The position numbers were made by a program, and so were the translations under genes. This document shows, one piece after another, positions 47,970 to 58,734 of a DNA stretch of 64,000 nt. Numbering within the stretch: the first letter of the stretch is position 1; each line of letters starts with the position of its first letter. Below the pieces are notes generated by a model. That model searched no databases, was not told the origin of the DNA, and saw only the letters and a list, made by a program, of their open reading frames with translations. This DNA comes from Paramarasmius palmivorus (Eukaryota; Basidiomycota; Agaricomycetes; Agaricales; Marasmiaceae), in contig JAYKXP010000026.1 of assembly GCA_037176845.1 (NCBI GenBank), positions 1 to 64,000 on the forward strand, written 5' to 3'.

Positions 47970-48651
47970 CTAGAAATGAAAGGTCAGGAGAGAGCAAGCG
48001 CAAAAAAACCAGCATCTCTCACCCCGTTCAGCCAAACGCCGCAACTCCGCGTCACTGACTCCCTCAAGTCCGAGAAAGACCCTAAGACCACCTCTAAGCC
48101 ATTCCACCATGCACGCGTCGTACACTGCCGCGTTCCCGTCCGAACGAACAGCGCGCTGTACATGGAGAAGATCCTCCAACCTCACGACTACGTCTGCCCA
48201 CAATCTACCCAACGGAAGGGAAGACAGATCCTTCTCAGCAGCCACCCCAGCCACCGGACAGCGACACAAGGAGGTCACTATTCGTCTAACACCCTCGTCA
48301 GAGACACTGGCACCCAGCGCAGACACCACCAGCTCGATGTTGCTCCGAAAACGGCTAGATAGCAACGGGAAGGTCGAAAAACTCCGCTGGAAATGCACGG
48401 GCAGCTCCTACACTGACTGTAAGCAAGAAACACACGGAAAAAAAAAAACATCGGAGGTGACCTACCGCAAGAGTCCTCAGCAAAAACATCTCCACCTGAA
48501 GAGACGTCGCATCTCTCGGACGGAGAACGCTCTCTAAAGTGCCGTCTGGCCCACGGGGGTAAGCGTCCACCACCCTGTTGAAGAATTCCATATGGATCGG
48601 AAGCGCAGCATCGAGAAAGACGTCGACAGCCGAAGAGGATTCGAAAGACAT
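47970..48651 (-). CDS. Unnamed gene with a HxEFFNRV segment, copy B
   Basis: This is a paralogue of the gene at 19566-20242. The first exon, from an ATG at 48651, has LPIHMEFFNRVVDAYP and ends near 48460 at a GTAGGT donor. The second, from about 48370, has SRFRSNIELVVSALG and runs to about 48000. Both copies place the intron between the same two parts. It lies on the same strand as, and upstream of, the nucleotidyltransferase-like copy B, although other genes now lie between. The function is unknown. Confidence 0.55.
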
Positions 48652-48861
48652 CGCACACGGTCACTGAGGCCATACAACCCCGAATGCTCACGCTTTATAC
48701 CATCCTCCAGCCCCACAGCTCGGAAGGCAAACGGAGAAGTAAACCAACGGGCCAAAAAGGAGGCGATGTCTAACCTCGGAAACGAAAGAATGGACGAAAA
48801 AAAAGGGTAAATTCCATCTCGCTCGCGTATACAACCCGTCAACAAGTACTGTGCCATAAGC

Positions 48862-49258
48862 CTAGCCGTCAACTCTCCTCTGACACTCCCGAATTGCAGA
48901 GATCAACTCCATCATATCTCGCCTAGTAAGCCGCTGACCAGCGAGTGCAGGCACATCCAGCTCGGTGTCTTCCTCAACGACGGAGAGCAGGAACGGCACC
49001 CGCAGACATATTCTCTCGTATATTTCGAAACCATCTAAGCGACTTAAGTCCACCGACGACCCGAAATCCACCGAAAAACGTACCGTCCAACAGGAGCCGA
49101 ACCAAATCCAACACGGCCATCCTCTGCCCGAGGTTAAGGGAATTCAAAGAAGCAACTATCCGGCACAAAGGGGAAGACAGGTCAGCTAAGGAAAGAGATA
49201 GGCGAACAGAGAACACAGCACCACGCACCGAAGACAGCGAGAGGATTGTCAACCTCAT
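48862..49258 (-). CDS. Unidentified two-exon frame
   Basis: A piece from 49258 (SLNLGQRMAVLDLVRLLLD) appears to splice through a very short GTACGT...TTAAG intron (about 41 bases, near 49044-49084) to one ending at 48862 (RLDGFEIYERICLRVPFL). The product would be about 120 residues with no known domain. It may be the 5' part of the gene at 47970-48651. Confidence 0.35.
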
Positions 49259-49767
49259 CGACAGGCTGGCCCACAGACATCGATACGGAGAGGTAAAGGT
49301 CCAGGAAGGAAGAAAACAAGGCTTATAACCCCTCCAAAAACCGAACTAGACAACCCGAAAAGGGAAACGGGGAGAAAAAACACGCCAAAAAACCCAATCG
49401 GACAGGAAAACCCTGTCGAAACGAAAGTACCGACCAAGGAACAGACGGTAAACGACGACGTGATTCAACGCACGCGGGACAAACTGCTTCGAAGGCCTTC
49501 TAGGTATCCCCTTCGCGGAAAACAAAGAGACAGTTGACGAAAAACGAATCCACGACACCACGAATGCCACGTCGGGCCCACGTCCGTCTGACCATCGAAG
49601 AAGTCCAGAACATACCAGTCAAAGAAGACCAGAACATACCAGGTTGAAGCAGCCCAACAGAAGAGGGACAGGGAGAAAGCCCAGGTGCGATTGGAAGAAA
49701 GCGGAGAAGGAAAACATAAGGAAGAAAAGAGAAAATCGTAAGAGGTAAGAGGGGAGAAACGGAATCG

Positions 49768-49898
49768 CGTGGGAGAATAATCGAATAGACGGCTTCAAAC
49801 CGACCCTAAGAGGAATAAGAAAAGATCCGAAGAGCCGAAAAAGCCGAAAGACCGAACGAAATTTTTCGTGGGAGAATAATCGAATAGATGGCTTCAAA
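49768..49898 (+). repeat. Pair of 32-bp direct repeats at the right edge of the accessory block
   Basis: Bases 49768-49799 and 49867-49898 are near-identical (start CGTGGGAGAATAATCGAATA, one mismatch), 99 bases apart. The DNA between them is extremely purine-rich. Plus-strand A-richness ends within about 30 bases of the second copy. Confidence 0.85.
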
Positions 49899-49985
49899 AA
49901 AAACCCCATAAAGAACGAGTCCTCCATTTCATTCCGAACTCGTAATCCTCAACCGCACCTCTCACAACCTGTCTTCCCCAACGTC

Positions 49986-50647
49986 ATGCAAAGCAACTCA
50001 GCTCTCCTTCCTCCGGCGCTGACAGAACCGCAAGCTCAGCGACGCAAATATCCATACAAACACGGCCGCGACTTCTACTTCTGCATTCTCGTTCAAGGAG
50101 AAGACTTTCATTTGGAGGTCCCAGCGGCGTTGATGTGCTTGACAAGCGAGTATTTCTCCCACTTGGCCATCGCCGTGACCGCCGAAGACGAAGACGTCGC
50201 CTACGTAGAGGTAGATGTCGATCGCTTCTCTGTGGAGGTAGTATGGAACGTACTAGGTATGCTCTGGCAAAGCCTGAATCGCGGAAGTACTCTCACGATA
50301 CATCAGAACTCGTCTACCATATCGACGTCCCCGATCAATACCTGAAAAAGCTGGCAGAACCTTGTAAATCAGAAAACCGTTGCCAACGCAGGACCGCATT
50401 GAATGACTTTCTGGCCGTGTTGGGACTCGCCTGCGAATGGCGCATGGGACACATCTCGTATGTCATCCAACATGCCTTTATTCAAGAACAAATTCTACAG
50501 GAGGACGACATTGAATACGGTACAGAGGAACACTCTTCCTTGCCCCTCAAACTGACTCGCCTCTCAGTCCAACTCGTCGCGAAGCACCTCAATGCGTGCA
50601 TGCTTGAACAGGGATGCGAGGATTTCATGGAAAAGTTCATTAAGTAG
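49986..50647 (+). CDS. BTB/POZ-like domain protein 1
   Basis: BTB domains mediate dimerisation and often recruit cullin-3 ligases. Exons are 49986-50256, 50307-50519 and 50568-50647, giving 187 residues. The second intron (50520-50567) is 48 bases and stays open, so retaining it gives 203 residues. The N-terminal half has GRDFYFCILVQGEDFHLEVP and SEYFSHL, resembling the BTB core strand and helix pattern, then VEVDVDRFSVEVVWNVL. The second half is helical (LAVLGLACEWRMGHISYVIQ). The introns fall at the same places as in the neighbour 100 bases downstream, showing tandem duplication. The BTB call is by pattern; divergence is large. Confidence 0.7.
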
Positions 50648-50750
50648 ATCTGAAATGTAAAAGTAGCGACTAAAAAGCGTCACATGAACCCAAATGCGTG
50701 AAGAATTCCAGAATTCCAGCACTGGTAGTCTCCGAAACTAGACCTTCAAA

Positions 50751-51598
50751 ATGCATCCGCGCATACATCAGGAGTCGGAACGTTCCATGGAAAGCATCAC
50801 CGCCACTGACGCCGGGATTAAAACCCGTAAAGGCCCAGCAAAGTGGACCTCAAAGATGGAATCTACCACTGGCGACGACGAGGCCACTTCTCAAGTCTCC
50901 ACGGAGAGCATCGCGGACGACGACTCGTACACAGAAGAATACGAAGGCCTCTCTAGTGCTCTGGGCAACTTCTCCACACGCTATTTTTACAAACAAGGGC
51001 GTAGCTTCGAATTCAGGATCCTGGTTAACGGCGAGGACTACGATTTCGAGGTCGAAGCTGCAATCATGTGCATAGTGAGCGATTACTTCTCCGAGATGGT
51101 CGGTTCTTCGGAAGTAGACAATGACGACTGGGACTATATGCAAGTCAATGTAGACGATTACTCTCCCGAAGTCGTCGGCAGAGTGCTAGGCAAGTGTCTC
51201 GAAACGAAACCAATGTTCTGTGTCATTGACCAGCCATACAGAACTCGTATATCACCTCGATACTCCGAACAAGTATCTCAAAGAGCTCGCACGCCCATGT
51301 AAAAGCGAAAACCCCCAAGAGCGGCATACTGCGCTCAACAAGATGCTCGCGGTATTGGGACTAGCCAGCGAATGGCGCATTCCTCGCCTTGAGATACTCA
51401 TACAACACACCATCATCCACGAAGGTATACTACTCAAATGTGACTTGGACAAGGGTAAGTGAACCCCTTACAAAACGGAGCAAAGCTGACTCACTGCAAG
51501 TTTATCTTCTGGCCAGCGAAATGAACGCTGTAATTCTGCAACGGGCATGCGAACGCCTAATCATTCGTTCAGGAAAAGAGCCTACTACTTCAGTATGA
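50751..51598 (+). CDS. BTB/POZ-like domain protein 2 (tandem paralogue)
   Basis: Exons are 50751-51189, 51242-51454 and 51501-51598, giving 249 residues. The core GRSFEFRILVNGEDYDFEVE, SDYFSEMV and VNVDDYSPEVVGRVL aligns with BTB protein 1, as does the helical part LAVLGLASEWRIPRLEILIQ. A longer acidic, Ser/Thr-rich N-terminus (about 60 residues) is unique to this copy. The first intron starts with GC (CTAG|GCAAGT) instead of GT, a GC-AG intron at the position of a GT-AG intron in the paralogue. The frame is intact through the stop at 51596. Confidence 0.75.
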
Positions 51599-51740
51599 CA
51601 GAAAAAAATAGTAGCGTAATCAATATGAGTAATGCGATCAAAAAGGTCATTTTACAGCCAAAAGTGATGGTTGAAAAAAAGCTGAGACCCCACCGTAAGA
51701 CCCTCTACCTATCGGTATCGGGAATATAAATGATATAAGC

Positions 51741-51819
51741 TAGGCCTGTGACCGACCCCTACGTGACGCGCAAGCGGAGTACGTAGATGCTCGTCACTTA
51801 GGGATCGGTTACAGGTCTA
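51741..51819. mobile_element. 79-bp palindromic miniature element with 9-bp target duplication
   Basis: The two halves form an imperfect hairpin (25 of 30 outer positions match). The element begins TAGGCCTGTGACC and, on the other strand, TAGACCTGTAACC. It is flanked by the identical 9-mer GATATAAGC at 51732-51740 and 51820-51828. Its ends resemble those of the element at 60471-60542 (TAGACTCGTAACC). Nine-base duplications are typical of Mutator-like elements. Confidence 0.75.
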
Positions 51820-52111
51820 GATATAAGCGAGCTGTCGAGCGATATCGAGTCTGCCTAGAGGAGACTATAAATGATACGCTAGTTTTCTGTCTGACGGATA
51901 CACACGGCAAAATCTAAGCGCCCGGGCGCTTATGCCGTCCAGACCGCTGGCAGTCAACTGGCAGGATTGACTGCGTCAATCTTTCTAACTTCTGAAATTC
52001 TACAGTTCAGGCCCAAATAGCCTTGATTCTCAAATCATCTAGGTGAGTGTCCGCATATATACCTTGTTGCCTTTTATTTGATCTGAGACTTAGTTCGACA
52101 TCTCAAATAAA

Positions 52112-53668
52112 ATGGCTCAAACAATCCTGGTCTCCCCCACAATTCTCTGCAGTAGATGTCGACTTACATTCACTCCAGAACCCACGAATCAACCCGTATC
52201 GAGCGATATAATTCGTTCTCACCGTCCACCCACTGACTCTGAGATATATCAAACGAAATCATTGCTCGAGCAAGATGGATTTGAACTCATTCGCTACGAC
52301 GAGGAGCTGTATCGTATACGGGGGGTCCTGGCGAAGCTCGAAGGAGAAAGGAATGCCCTTTGTAAGAGAATTGAAGAGAGAGGTAGTTGGCTTGCTCCAG
52401 TTCGGAGGTTACCAGCAGAGATTTTGGAGGACATACTCGACTTTGCGAAAAGCGGATCCCAGTATTCTCTCAGCATCAAACAAAACACTTTCGAGTCAGG
52501 CGTACACATCCTCTCACAAGTGTGCTGGTTTTGGAGGCATACTACCATGTCACGGCCAACATGGTGGAACCGACTCTTCGTAGACATAAGCCACCTTTCT
52601 GACGGTATTGTGGATCTCCTCAATGCATGTCTAGAGTATTCCAGCGATGACGAGCTATCGATCTATATCGAGGACTCCGGAAAGGACAGATGGCATGCTA
52701 TTCGGGACCATGGCACCGACACGTACGAAGAACATCTGGGAAAGGCCGGTCTCCGTGCCTTCCAAGCACTCTTTGACCACGCAAGTAGGATTCGGGACCT
52801 CGTGGTTGATGTTCCTCTAGACATTCTTGCAGGCCATAAGGTCTCCAAGCTCTACCAGAGACCGGGCTTCAACTTCCCTGTTCTCCGCTCTTTGGCCTAC
52901 TTGGACGAGATGGATGATATCGTCGACTTGGATTATTGGCTCTCCCGCCCCATCTCTGCCCCTATGTTAGCAGAGCTCATCGTGAGCGAAGTATCTCGAC
53001 AGTCGGAGTCGTGGTACAGAGGCTTTGCCACATTTCCCTTTCACCAACTTTTCACGCTGAAAGTATTGAACGTGTATTACTGTCCACTGCTTACAACGAC
53101 ATTCCTGCCACGCTGCACTCAACTCCAACGATTGTCTATTGGACTGCTCTCTAATGTTCAAAACATATCAAATGGACACATTCTCGAAATAGCTAGCCTT
53201 CGACATCTCACCGTCACGGCTTCTATGACTGGGGGAACTAATACCTTCTTCAATTCCGTGAAGCTACCAGCTCTTGGAACGTTCTCGTTTCAGCCCGATA
53301 ACCGATCTTCAACATTCGAGTGGCCTTCTGCCGCCTTTCTGGGCATGATCCAGCGCTCCGATGCTGCTCTGAAAGCCATCTACATCGATTGCTCCAGGGC
53401 CACATTCTCCAATGTCGATGGGAACCAGTTTTTCGGGCTCCTGAAGCGGTGTCCAGATTTAGGCACCCTTCACATTCGTGTCTGGAACAGCGACACGTTA
53501 ATTGCTTTGTTCCAGAGACTCGCTCATTTAGGTGTCCGCTTTTCGAAGCTGAAGGACATTGACATCGAGACTTCGGACAGCTCAGGGGAAAGTCAGCAAG
53601 CAATAATGAAGCGAACCATATTGGGAGAATTGCTCAGGGTGATTGTGCCACAAGAACTTCGTGACTGA
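52112..53668 (+). CDS. F-box protein, 518 residues (paralogue 1)
   Basis: This is a single-exon gene. An N-terminal CSRC motif (residues 14-17) is followed by a probable coiled coil (about 45-92). An F-box-like segment follows, starting WLAPVRRLPAEILEDILDFA, then VCWFWRHTTMSRPTWWNRLF. F-box proteins link substrates to SCF ubiquitin ligases. The remaining 370 residues look like irregular leucine-rich repeats (LQRLSIGLLSNV, LRHLTVTASM). It shares this layout with the genes at 54152 and 60309. The substrate cannot be inferred. Confidence 0.85.
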   Translation: MAQTILVSPTILCSRCRLTFTPEPTNQPVSSDIIRSHRPPTDSEIYQTKSLLEQDGFELIRYDEELYRIRGVLAKLEGERNALCKRIEERGSWLAPVRRLPAEILEDILDFAKSGSQYSLSIKQNTFESGVHILSQVCWFWRHTTMSRPTWWNRLFVDISHLSDGIVDLLNACLEYSSDDELSIYIEDSGKDRWHAIRDHGTDTYEEHLGKAGLRAFQALFDHASRIRDLVVDVPLDILAGHKVSKLYQRPGFNFPVLRSLAYLDEMDDIVDLDYWLSRPISAPMLAELIVSEVSRQSESWYRGFATFPFHQLFTLKVLNVYYCPLLTTTFLPRCTQLQRLSIGLLSNVQNISNGHILEIASLRHLTVTASMTGGTNTFFNSVKLPALGTFSFQPDNRSSTFEWPSAAFLGMIQRSDAALKAIYIDCSRATFSNVDGNQFFGLLKRCPDLGTLHIRVWNSDTLIALFQRLAHLGVRFSKLKDIDIETSDSSGESQQAIMKRTILGELLRVIVPQELRD

Positions 53669-54151
53669 GAGGCCTGTACAGTACGTTGATACCCATGTCA
53701 ACGCGTTTATATATTGACCTTCTCTCTAGTTACGTGATTAGTCCCAAGGGCATCTGTATTTCCATGCCAGCTATGGCAATAATGAAATGGCATGCTTTTC
53801 CATCCAACAACATAGCTTCCTTCAGCTTTCTGCAACCATGAGCCCGGTGGCCTGCATGGAAAATGCGACCACTGTCGGATTGTTCAGAAGATTGAAGTCT
53901 GAGTCAATCAAGTAATAGCGTTCCGCTTGTGGATGACAATGGGGGCAGTGCATGACATTGTCCTTGAAGAGCCACATGTGTGGTCTTTGAAAACGGGTTG
54001 GAACTATTTACATTTCCCTTCCCACCATCACCTACCATCACGTCCTCAACGCTCAGCATTCATAGGTGAGTAATACCGCGATGTTTCTTGCGATTAATAC
54101 TGACACCGGATTTAGTTTGGAAATAGCTCTCACGAAACGTTCACAAATCAT
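53669..54151. other. Spacer between F-box genes
   Basis: About 480 bases with no gene seen. It holds the 3' end of the first F-box gene and the promoter and leader of the second. Confidence 0.5.
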
Positions 54152-55585
54152 ATGGTTCAGGCTGCCAGCTTCTCACCTACGGTACTTTGCTCCAACTGCA
54201 ACCACACCTTCACCCCGCGACCCGTTGGTTCACCCATCGCCAACGACATCATCCGCTCCCAGCGTTCACCTTCTGCTGTCGAGGCATTTCAGACGAAAGC
54301 ATTAGTGGAGAAAGACGAACGTGAGCTCCAACGTTATGATGCGGAGCTCACTCGTATCCGCAGCTTGCTAAAGAAGCTCGGAAATGAAAGAATTTTCATT
54401 GCTCAGCGCCTTGAACAAGGCCGAAGTTGGCTAGCGCCGATTCGAAAGGTACCTGGAGAGGTTTTGGAGCGTATTCTCTTCCTGGCTCAGGAAGACGAGT
54501 ACTCCGTCAAAGCCCAAGGCGACGAGTCTAGATCCACAATTCTCGCTCTATCCCAAGTGTGCTGGTATTGGAGGCACATCGTCACTGCTCGGGCAGCCTG
54601 GTGGTGTAATATCCATTTGGATATATGCCAGCTTGGAAAGAGCGCCTTGCCCGTCCTCGAGATACACGTCAAATATTCCGGAGACTGCAAGTTATCTCTT
54701 TCGGTGGTAGACTCAAGGAAACAGGAACGCGATTTCAACAGCACGATTGGATCCTGTGGTTCATATTTGAAACACCTAGGAAAGCGCGGTCCACGCACCT
54801 TACACAGACTCCTTTCCCAAAACACCCACCGAATCAGTTACCTCAAACTAGATTTCTGCATGGTTCTCTTCGACGAGCTATGGCAGTTGGGATCGCTGAA
54901 GGGTACCTTTGTCAACCTTCGTTCCCTCACAATTGCAGAGCCGTTCGACTACGACTCTGCTAATCGGTTTTTAGACACCATGCCATTCGAAAACCGGCTC
55001 CGAAGCAATCAACCACTGCTACCCAGCCTGCATCATCTATCCCTCGTTTACAATCCCGAGGAGGAAGCTGATTACTTCTTCACTACCATGAATCATCTTG
55101 CGGCTCTCGAGAGCGTCGTCCTAAGGCCTTCTCGCTATCATCACGACAAGCAAGCTGCCGTCTCGTGGCCCTTGACCTACTTTGTAGATGTAATTCGGGT
55201 ATCGAATTCGCCGGTGAAGAGCCTCAACATTGACTTGGGTTCCTATATCCTGCCGGATACCAACCAAGTACACGTCGGACTGACCGATCTCTTCAAGCTT
55301 TGCACCAGCTTGGAGGACCTAAATATCCGTTTGAGTGCTTTTGAGCCGGTGAATTTGTTATCCAGGATATTTAAAGATCTGATAGATTTGGGCATGCATC
55401 TTCCGAAGTTAAAGAACGTCACCATTCAAATTGAAGGACCCGACTCGTCCAACCTGCTATTGGACGGAGACGGTCAAGGGAAAGCTAGGTGCACCGGGTT
55501 GGAAGAGTTGCTTGGTAGAATTACTTCCTGCGATGCAGTTTTGGAGATATGGCTCATACATTATGAATATGTAATCTGTCGATGA
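54152..55585 (+). CDS. F-box protein, 477 residues (paralogue 2)
   Basis: This is a single-exon paralogue of the gene at 52112, in the same orientation. It has CSNC near the N-terminus, the conserved NDIIRSQRSP segment, a coiled-coil-like stretch, and the F-box-like WLAPIRKVPGEVLERILFLA followed by VCWYWRHIVTARAAWWCNI. The C-terminal leucine-rich part is more diverged and about 40 residues shorter. Confidence 0.85.
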   Translation: MVQAASFSPTVLCSNCNHTFTPRPVGSPIANDIIRSQRSPSAVEAFQTKALVEKDERELQRYDAELTRIRSLLKKLGNERIFIAQRLEQGRSWLAPIRKVPGEVLERILFLAQEDEYSVKAQGDESRSTILALSQVCWYWRHIVTARAAWWCNIHLDICQLGKSALPVLEIHVKYSGDCKLSLSVVDSRKQERDFNSTIGSCGSYLKHLGKRGPRTLHRLLSQNTHRISYLKLDFCMVLFDELWQLGSLKGTFVNLRSLTIAEPFDYDSANRFLDTMPFENRLRSNQPLLPSLHHLSLVYNPEEEADYFFTTMNHLAALESVVLRPSRYHHDKQAAVSWPLTYFVDVIRVSNSPVKSLNIDLGSYILPDTNQVHVGLTDLFKLCTSLEDLNIRLSAFEPVNLLSRIFKDLIDLGMHLPKLKNVTIQIEGPDSSNLLLDGDGQGKARCTGLEELLGRITSCDAVLEIWLIHYEYVICR

Positions 55586-56324
55586 ATTACCCAGGTTTGC
55601 GTCTAATGTAGCACTAACAAAGAATACTTTATCCCCTGTACACTTCTTCCACATAGATTTTACATTGACTATTTATGTGTCTTGTCCGCGAATTTGCATG
55701 GCGCAGGTAAGTGTTGGGAGCCTCTTGACATAATAATGGCGTAGCCTCTACGCCTTCGGTTTGGGGCTTCCGACTGAGTATTAGTATTGTATCCTAGGGC
55801 ACCACTGATCAATCTGGATATCATTCTGATCAAGGAAAGTGGCTCGATGTAGAGATCTGGAGCGAGAAAACCGAGCCTACGAGTGTACAAGTATCGTGAT
55901 ATTCATTCCAAGTTCCAACGCATCGAAAAGATCGCTATGTCGCCATGTCGTGTACCTTGGCAGGGGCTTCGAGAGTGGGTCGCGTATAAACCGTCGTGAT
56001 AGAGTTTCTCCGGCCCCAGTCCGATCGTTATGCTCTGTTTCGACGAATCGCGACCGGAACGGCAAGAAACATTCTACACATATTTCAGATGACGAACGAC
56101 AACGCCTAGAATTAGAATTAGCCTCTCTGGTCTGCTATGGTCCGCGTTTCATGAATCATTGCGACAAGCACGAAGCAAACACCTAACAAACACCTGCTTG
56201 TTGGCCAGTGCTCCAATGCTCCAGGCTGATGCTGCAAGCTTGCAAGATGTTGCGAAGATGGTGGTGCAAAAGCAAGGAACAAACGCCGCAGGTGAATTGA
56301 TGAAATGATTGATGCCGCTTTTGC
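55586..56324. other. No gene seen
   Basis: Short frames only. The last 100 bases may include the 5' end of the following gene, whose start is uncertain. Confidence 0.4.
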
Positions 56325-57357
56325 TTGGTCCGTGCACGGAGAAGTGTAAGCGACATGTGCAATAGCCGACAAGGAACCGGAAGCATCCGAGCCTCTTTCT
56401 TCCGTTCGAGCTGCGTCATTCTCGCAATATCTAGATGGTTCGAAAAAAGTCCCAAATGGGATTGGCTGTCGTGTCCAAGAGAAACCGAGAACTTCGAGGA
56501 TCTCTTTCCAGCAAACGACGACGACCTTTCGAAAATGTCGGCTGGACAGGAACAAGGTGAGGAGCGGGAACAGGAACACAGCTTGGGCACCACTACTGCT
56601 CCTCCTCCCAAATTAGTCCCTGAGTCTGGTGCTCACAATCAGTATGACCTGGTTGTGGAGTCGGAAAACGTCATAGCACAAGAGCCATCCCAAGTTGAGT
56701 CGGGGGAGACAGAGGTAATGTAAACCCATAGCGTTCCTTCTCTTTAACCCTCATCTCGCTCTTTTTTTTTTCCCGATTCTTTTCCAGCCCCCTGGGCCCA
56801 GCGACCCACTACAGTTACCCCCGATGCCTTCGCCATCCGATATCGTCCTGCATTCGCCTTCTTCTCAAATCATCGGTACTCCATTTGCGACGGATACGCC
56901 CAAGTTCGAGTACCCGTTCCCGGAATCGTCTCTTTCCAACGATTCGATACCTTCCTCGACATCATCGACATCTTCAAGTTCTTTGTCTCTGCAGATCCAG
57001 AGTCCGCCTTTGATAGCGCCTCCGCCACCTCGGGAAGGAGCGTCGAGAAGCCAGTCTCCGACACATCCAAAGATGATGAAGAATGTCATACCGCCTGTGC
57101 CACCGAGTCTCATTTCTAAAGCGAAAAACAAAAGTCAAACTCATAGATGGAGCATGGGGCTGCTGAGCCGCCGAGCAGCTCGTAGCCAGAGCCATAGTCA
57201 GTCGGATACGGAAGGAGCCAGTGGATCTGGCGAGGTAGCAGAGTTGAAGAGAAGGTTCTCCGCAGGCGCTCGTACACCACCGGAGGCTTACTGGACGCCT
57301 TTGGAGGCTCCAACAGGCAGCGCACTCTATGATGGGGATGGGTCGCAGACGGCGTGA
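56325..57357 (+). CDS. Low-complexity, probably disordered protein (about 319 residues)
   Basis: Exon 56325-56714 joins 56788-57357 through a GTAATG...TTTCCAG intron with a long T tract. The joined protein runs GETEPPGPSDP at the junction. The C-terminal exon is rich in Ser and Pro (SSTSSTSSSSLSLQ, then PPPPREG) with a short basic segment RWSMGLLSRRAARSQS. The start is uncertain: the ATG at 56535 would give a shorter protein beginning MSAGQEQ. No domain is recognised. Confidence 0.6.
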
Positions 57358-58734
57358 ACAGTTAGAATCGCCAGGGAGTCATTCATGATTTCCTTCTTCT
57401 GGGTTATGTTTTCGGGCCGGGAATGGGTGCAAAGACGTCTCTTGCACGCGCATTCCGTGGATAATAATCATCTGTAGGTATTTTTCTTGCGGTGTTCTTT
57501 TTCTTGTTCCTCATCTTCAGCCTTTGCTGTTTCAAGAATCACATTTCATTTTTCGTCATGCCATTCTAGCCGTCGACGCTGGTCACACCCACGCGACGGA
57601 ACATATCTCTGGATGTCTTCTCATGATCTTTTTGGGCTTTAGCGGGGTTTCGCCTTCCAGTTCGTGTCATCTTTTGAATTCTCAACAGCTTTCCTTCTCT
57701 TCATGATGTATAATCGCTGTCATACTTCTCCCACTCATTTCCTCCGATATGCTCTCACGCACTGCATTTCGTCAACGTTTTGTCGCATTCACACATTCAT
57801 TCACTGATTCAATCCGCACCATCTTTGGCGATCGTTTATTCACAAGTAATAGTTTTCAGATGCATATCATGTATTCCCATACTCATGCCATCAATACACG
57901 CATATGGCACAGTTGCGAACCATATACGATTTGGATGGAATGAGTATCGTGGACATTTTGACGCGAGATTGGGACGTTCACATGGGGGCGTATCACGGGC
58001 CGGAGTGCCCGGATCGCTTTTGATATTGACACCCACCTACGCCTACAGATAAATACGTAGATGTGTTCGTACGATTCTACACTCTACGATACCCTTATCT
58101 ACTCTCACATAGACTCAAGACTTCCCTTCTCCCTCGGACCATAAATACCCAGAACATCTCCCACTCACACTCCATTATAATCACTGCTGTAGCCCAAGTT
58201 TCTGCTTTCCATTGTATCACTTTCCGATATTACACTCTCTTATCATTACATATCAGAGGCTGAGCCTCGACTCTCTCCTTCGTTCATGTAGTATACTCTT
58301 TTTATGACTGCGCCTTCATCTTGTTCGCTGGAGACACATTAGCGCTCAATCGGTGTTCGACAAGCGCCCATCTTTCTGTTTGATCTATTAAGCTCTCACT
58401 GCAAGAAGGTACGCATTTTTGGGGCTCTGGGGCTCGAGAGTAAGCCAAGGAAACCGGGGTACTCATTCCAAAGCAAACTGAGGCTACTTTGTACTTTGTC
58501 ATTTAAACATGTCCAAGAAGTCTGCACCATCGAGCATGATTCTATCCAGTAGCACCGTCAAACCTATAAATCTATCCTTTCTGCCTTATCCACACGAGCA
58601 GCAAGCATACTGTTTGTTCTCAAAAGAACACACCGCCCAAGGTTTGGCCACAAAGCTAGAGAGTACCGGTGAGTCAGACAGCCATCATGATGACCGTGAC
58701 ATACTAGGTACTAGTGTAGACGTACGTGTCTGCC
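57358..58734. other. 1.4-kb intergenic region
   Basis: This is T-rich sequence lying between the 3' ends of two convergent genes. Short frames show no similarity to anything known. It probably holds two 3' UTRs. Confidence 0.45.

Noticed and set aside
16830..49915. The whole block as one Helitron with captured genes
   Set aside because: No TC start, no hairpin and no CTRR end could be placed. The module copies lie on both sides of the Helitron with their own introns, which does not by itself show that they are within it.
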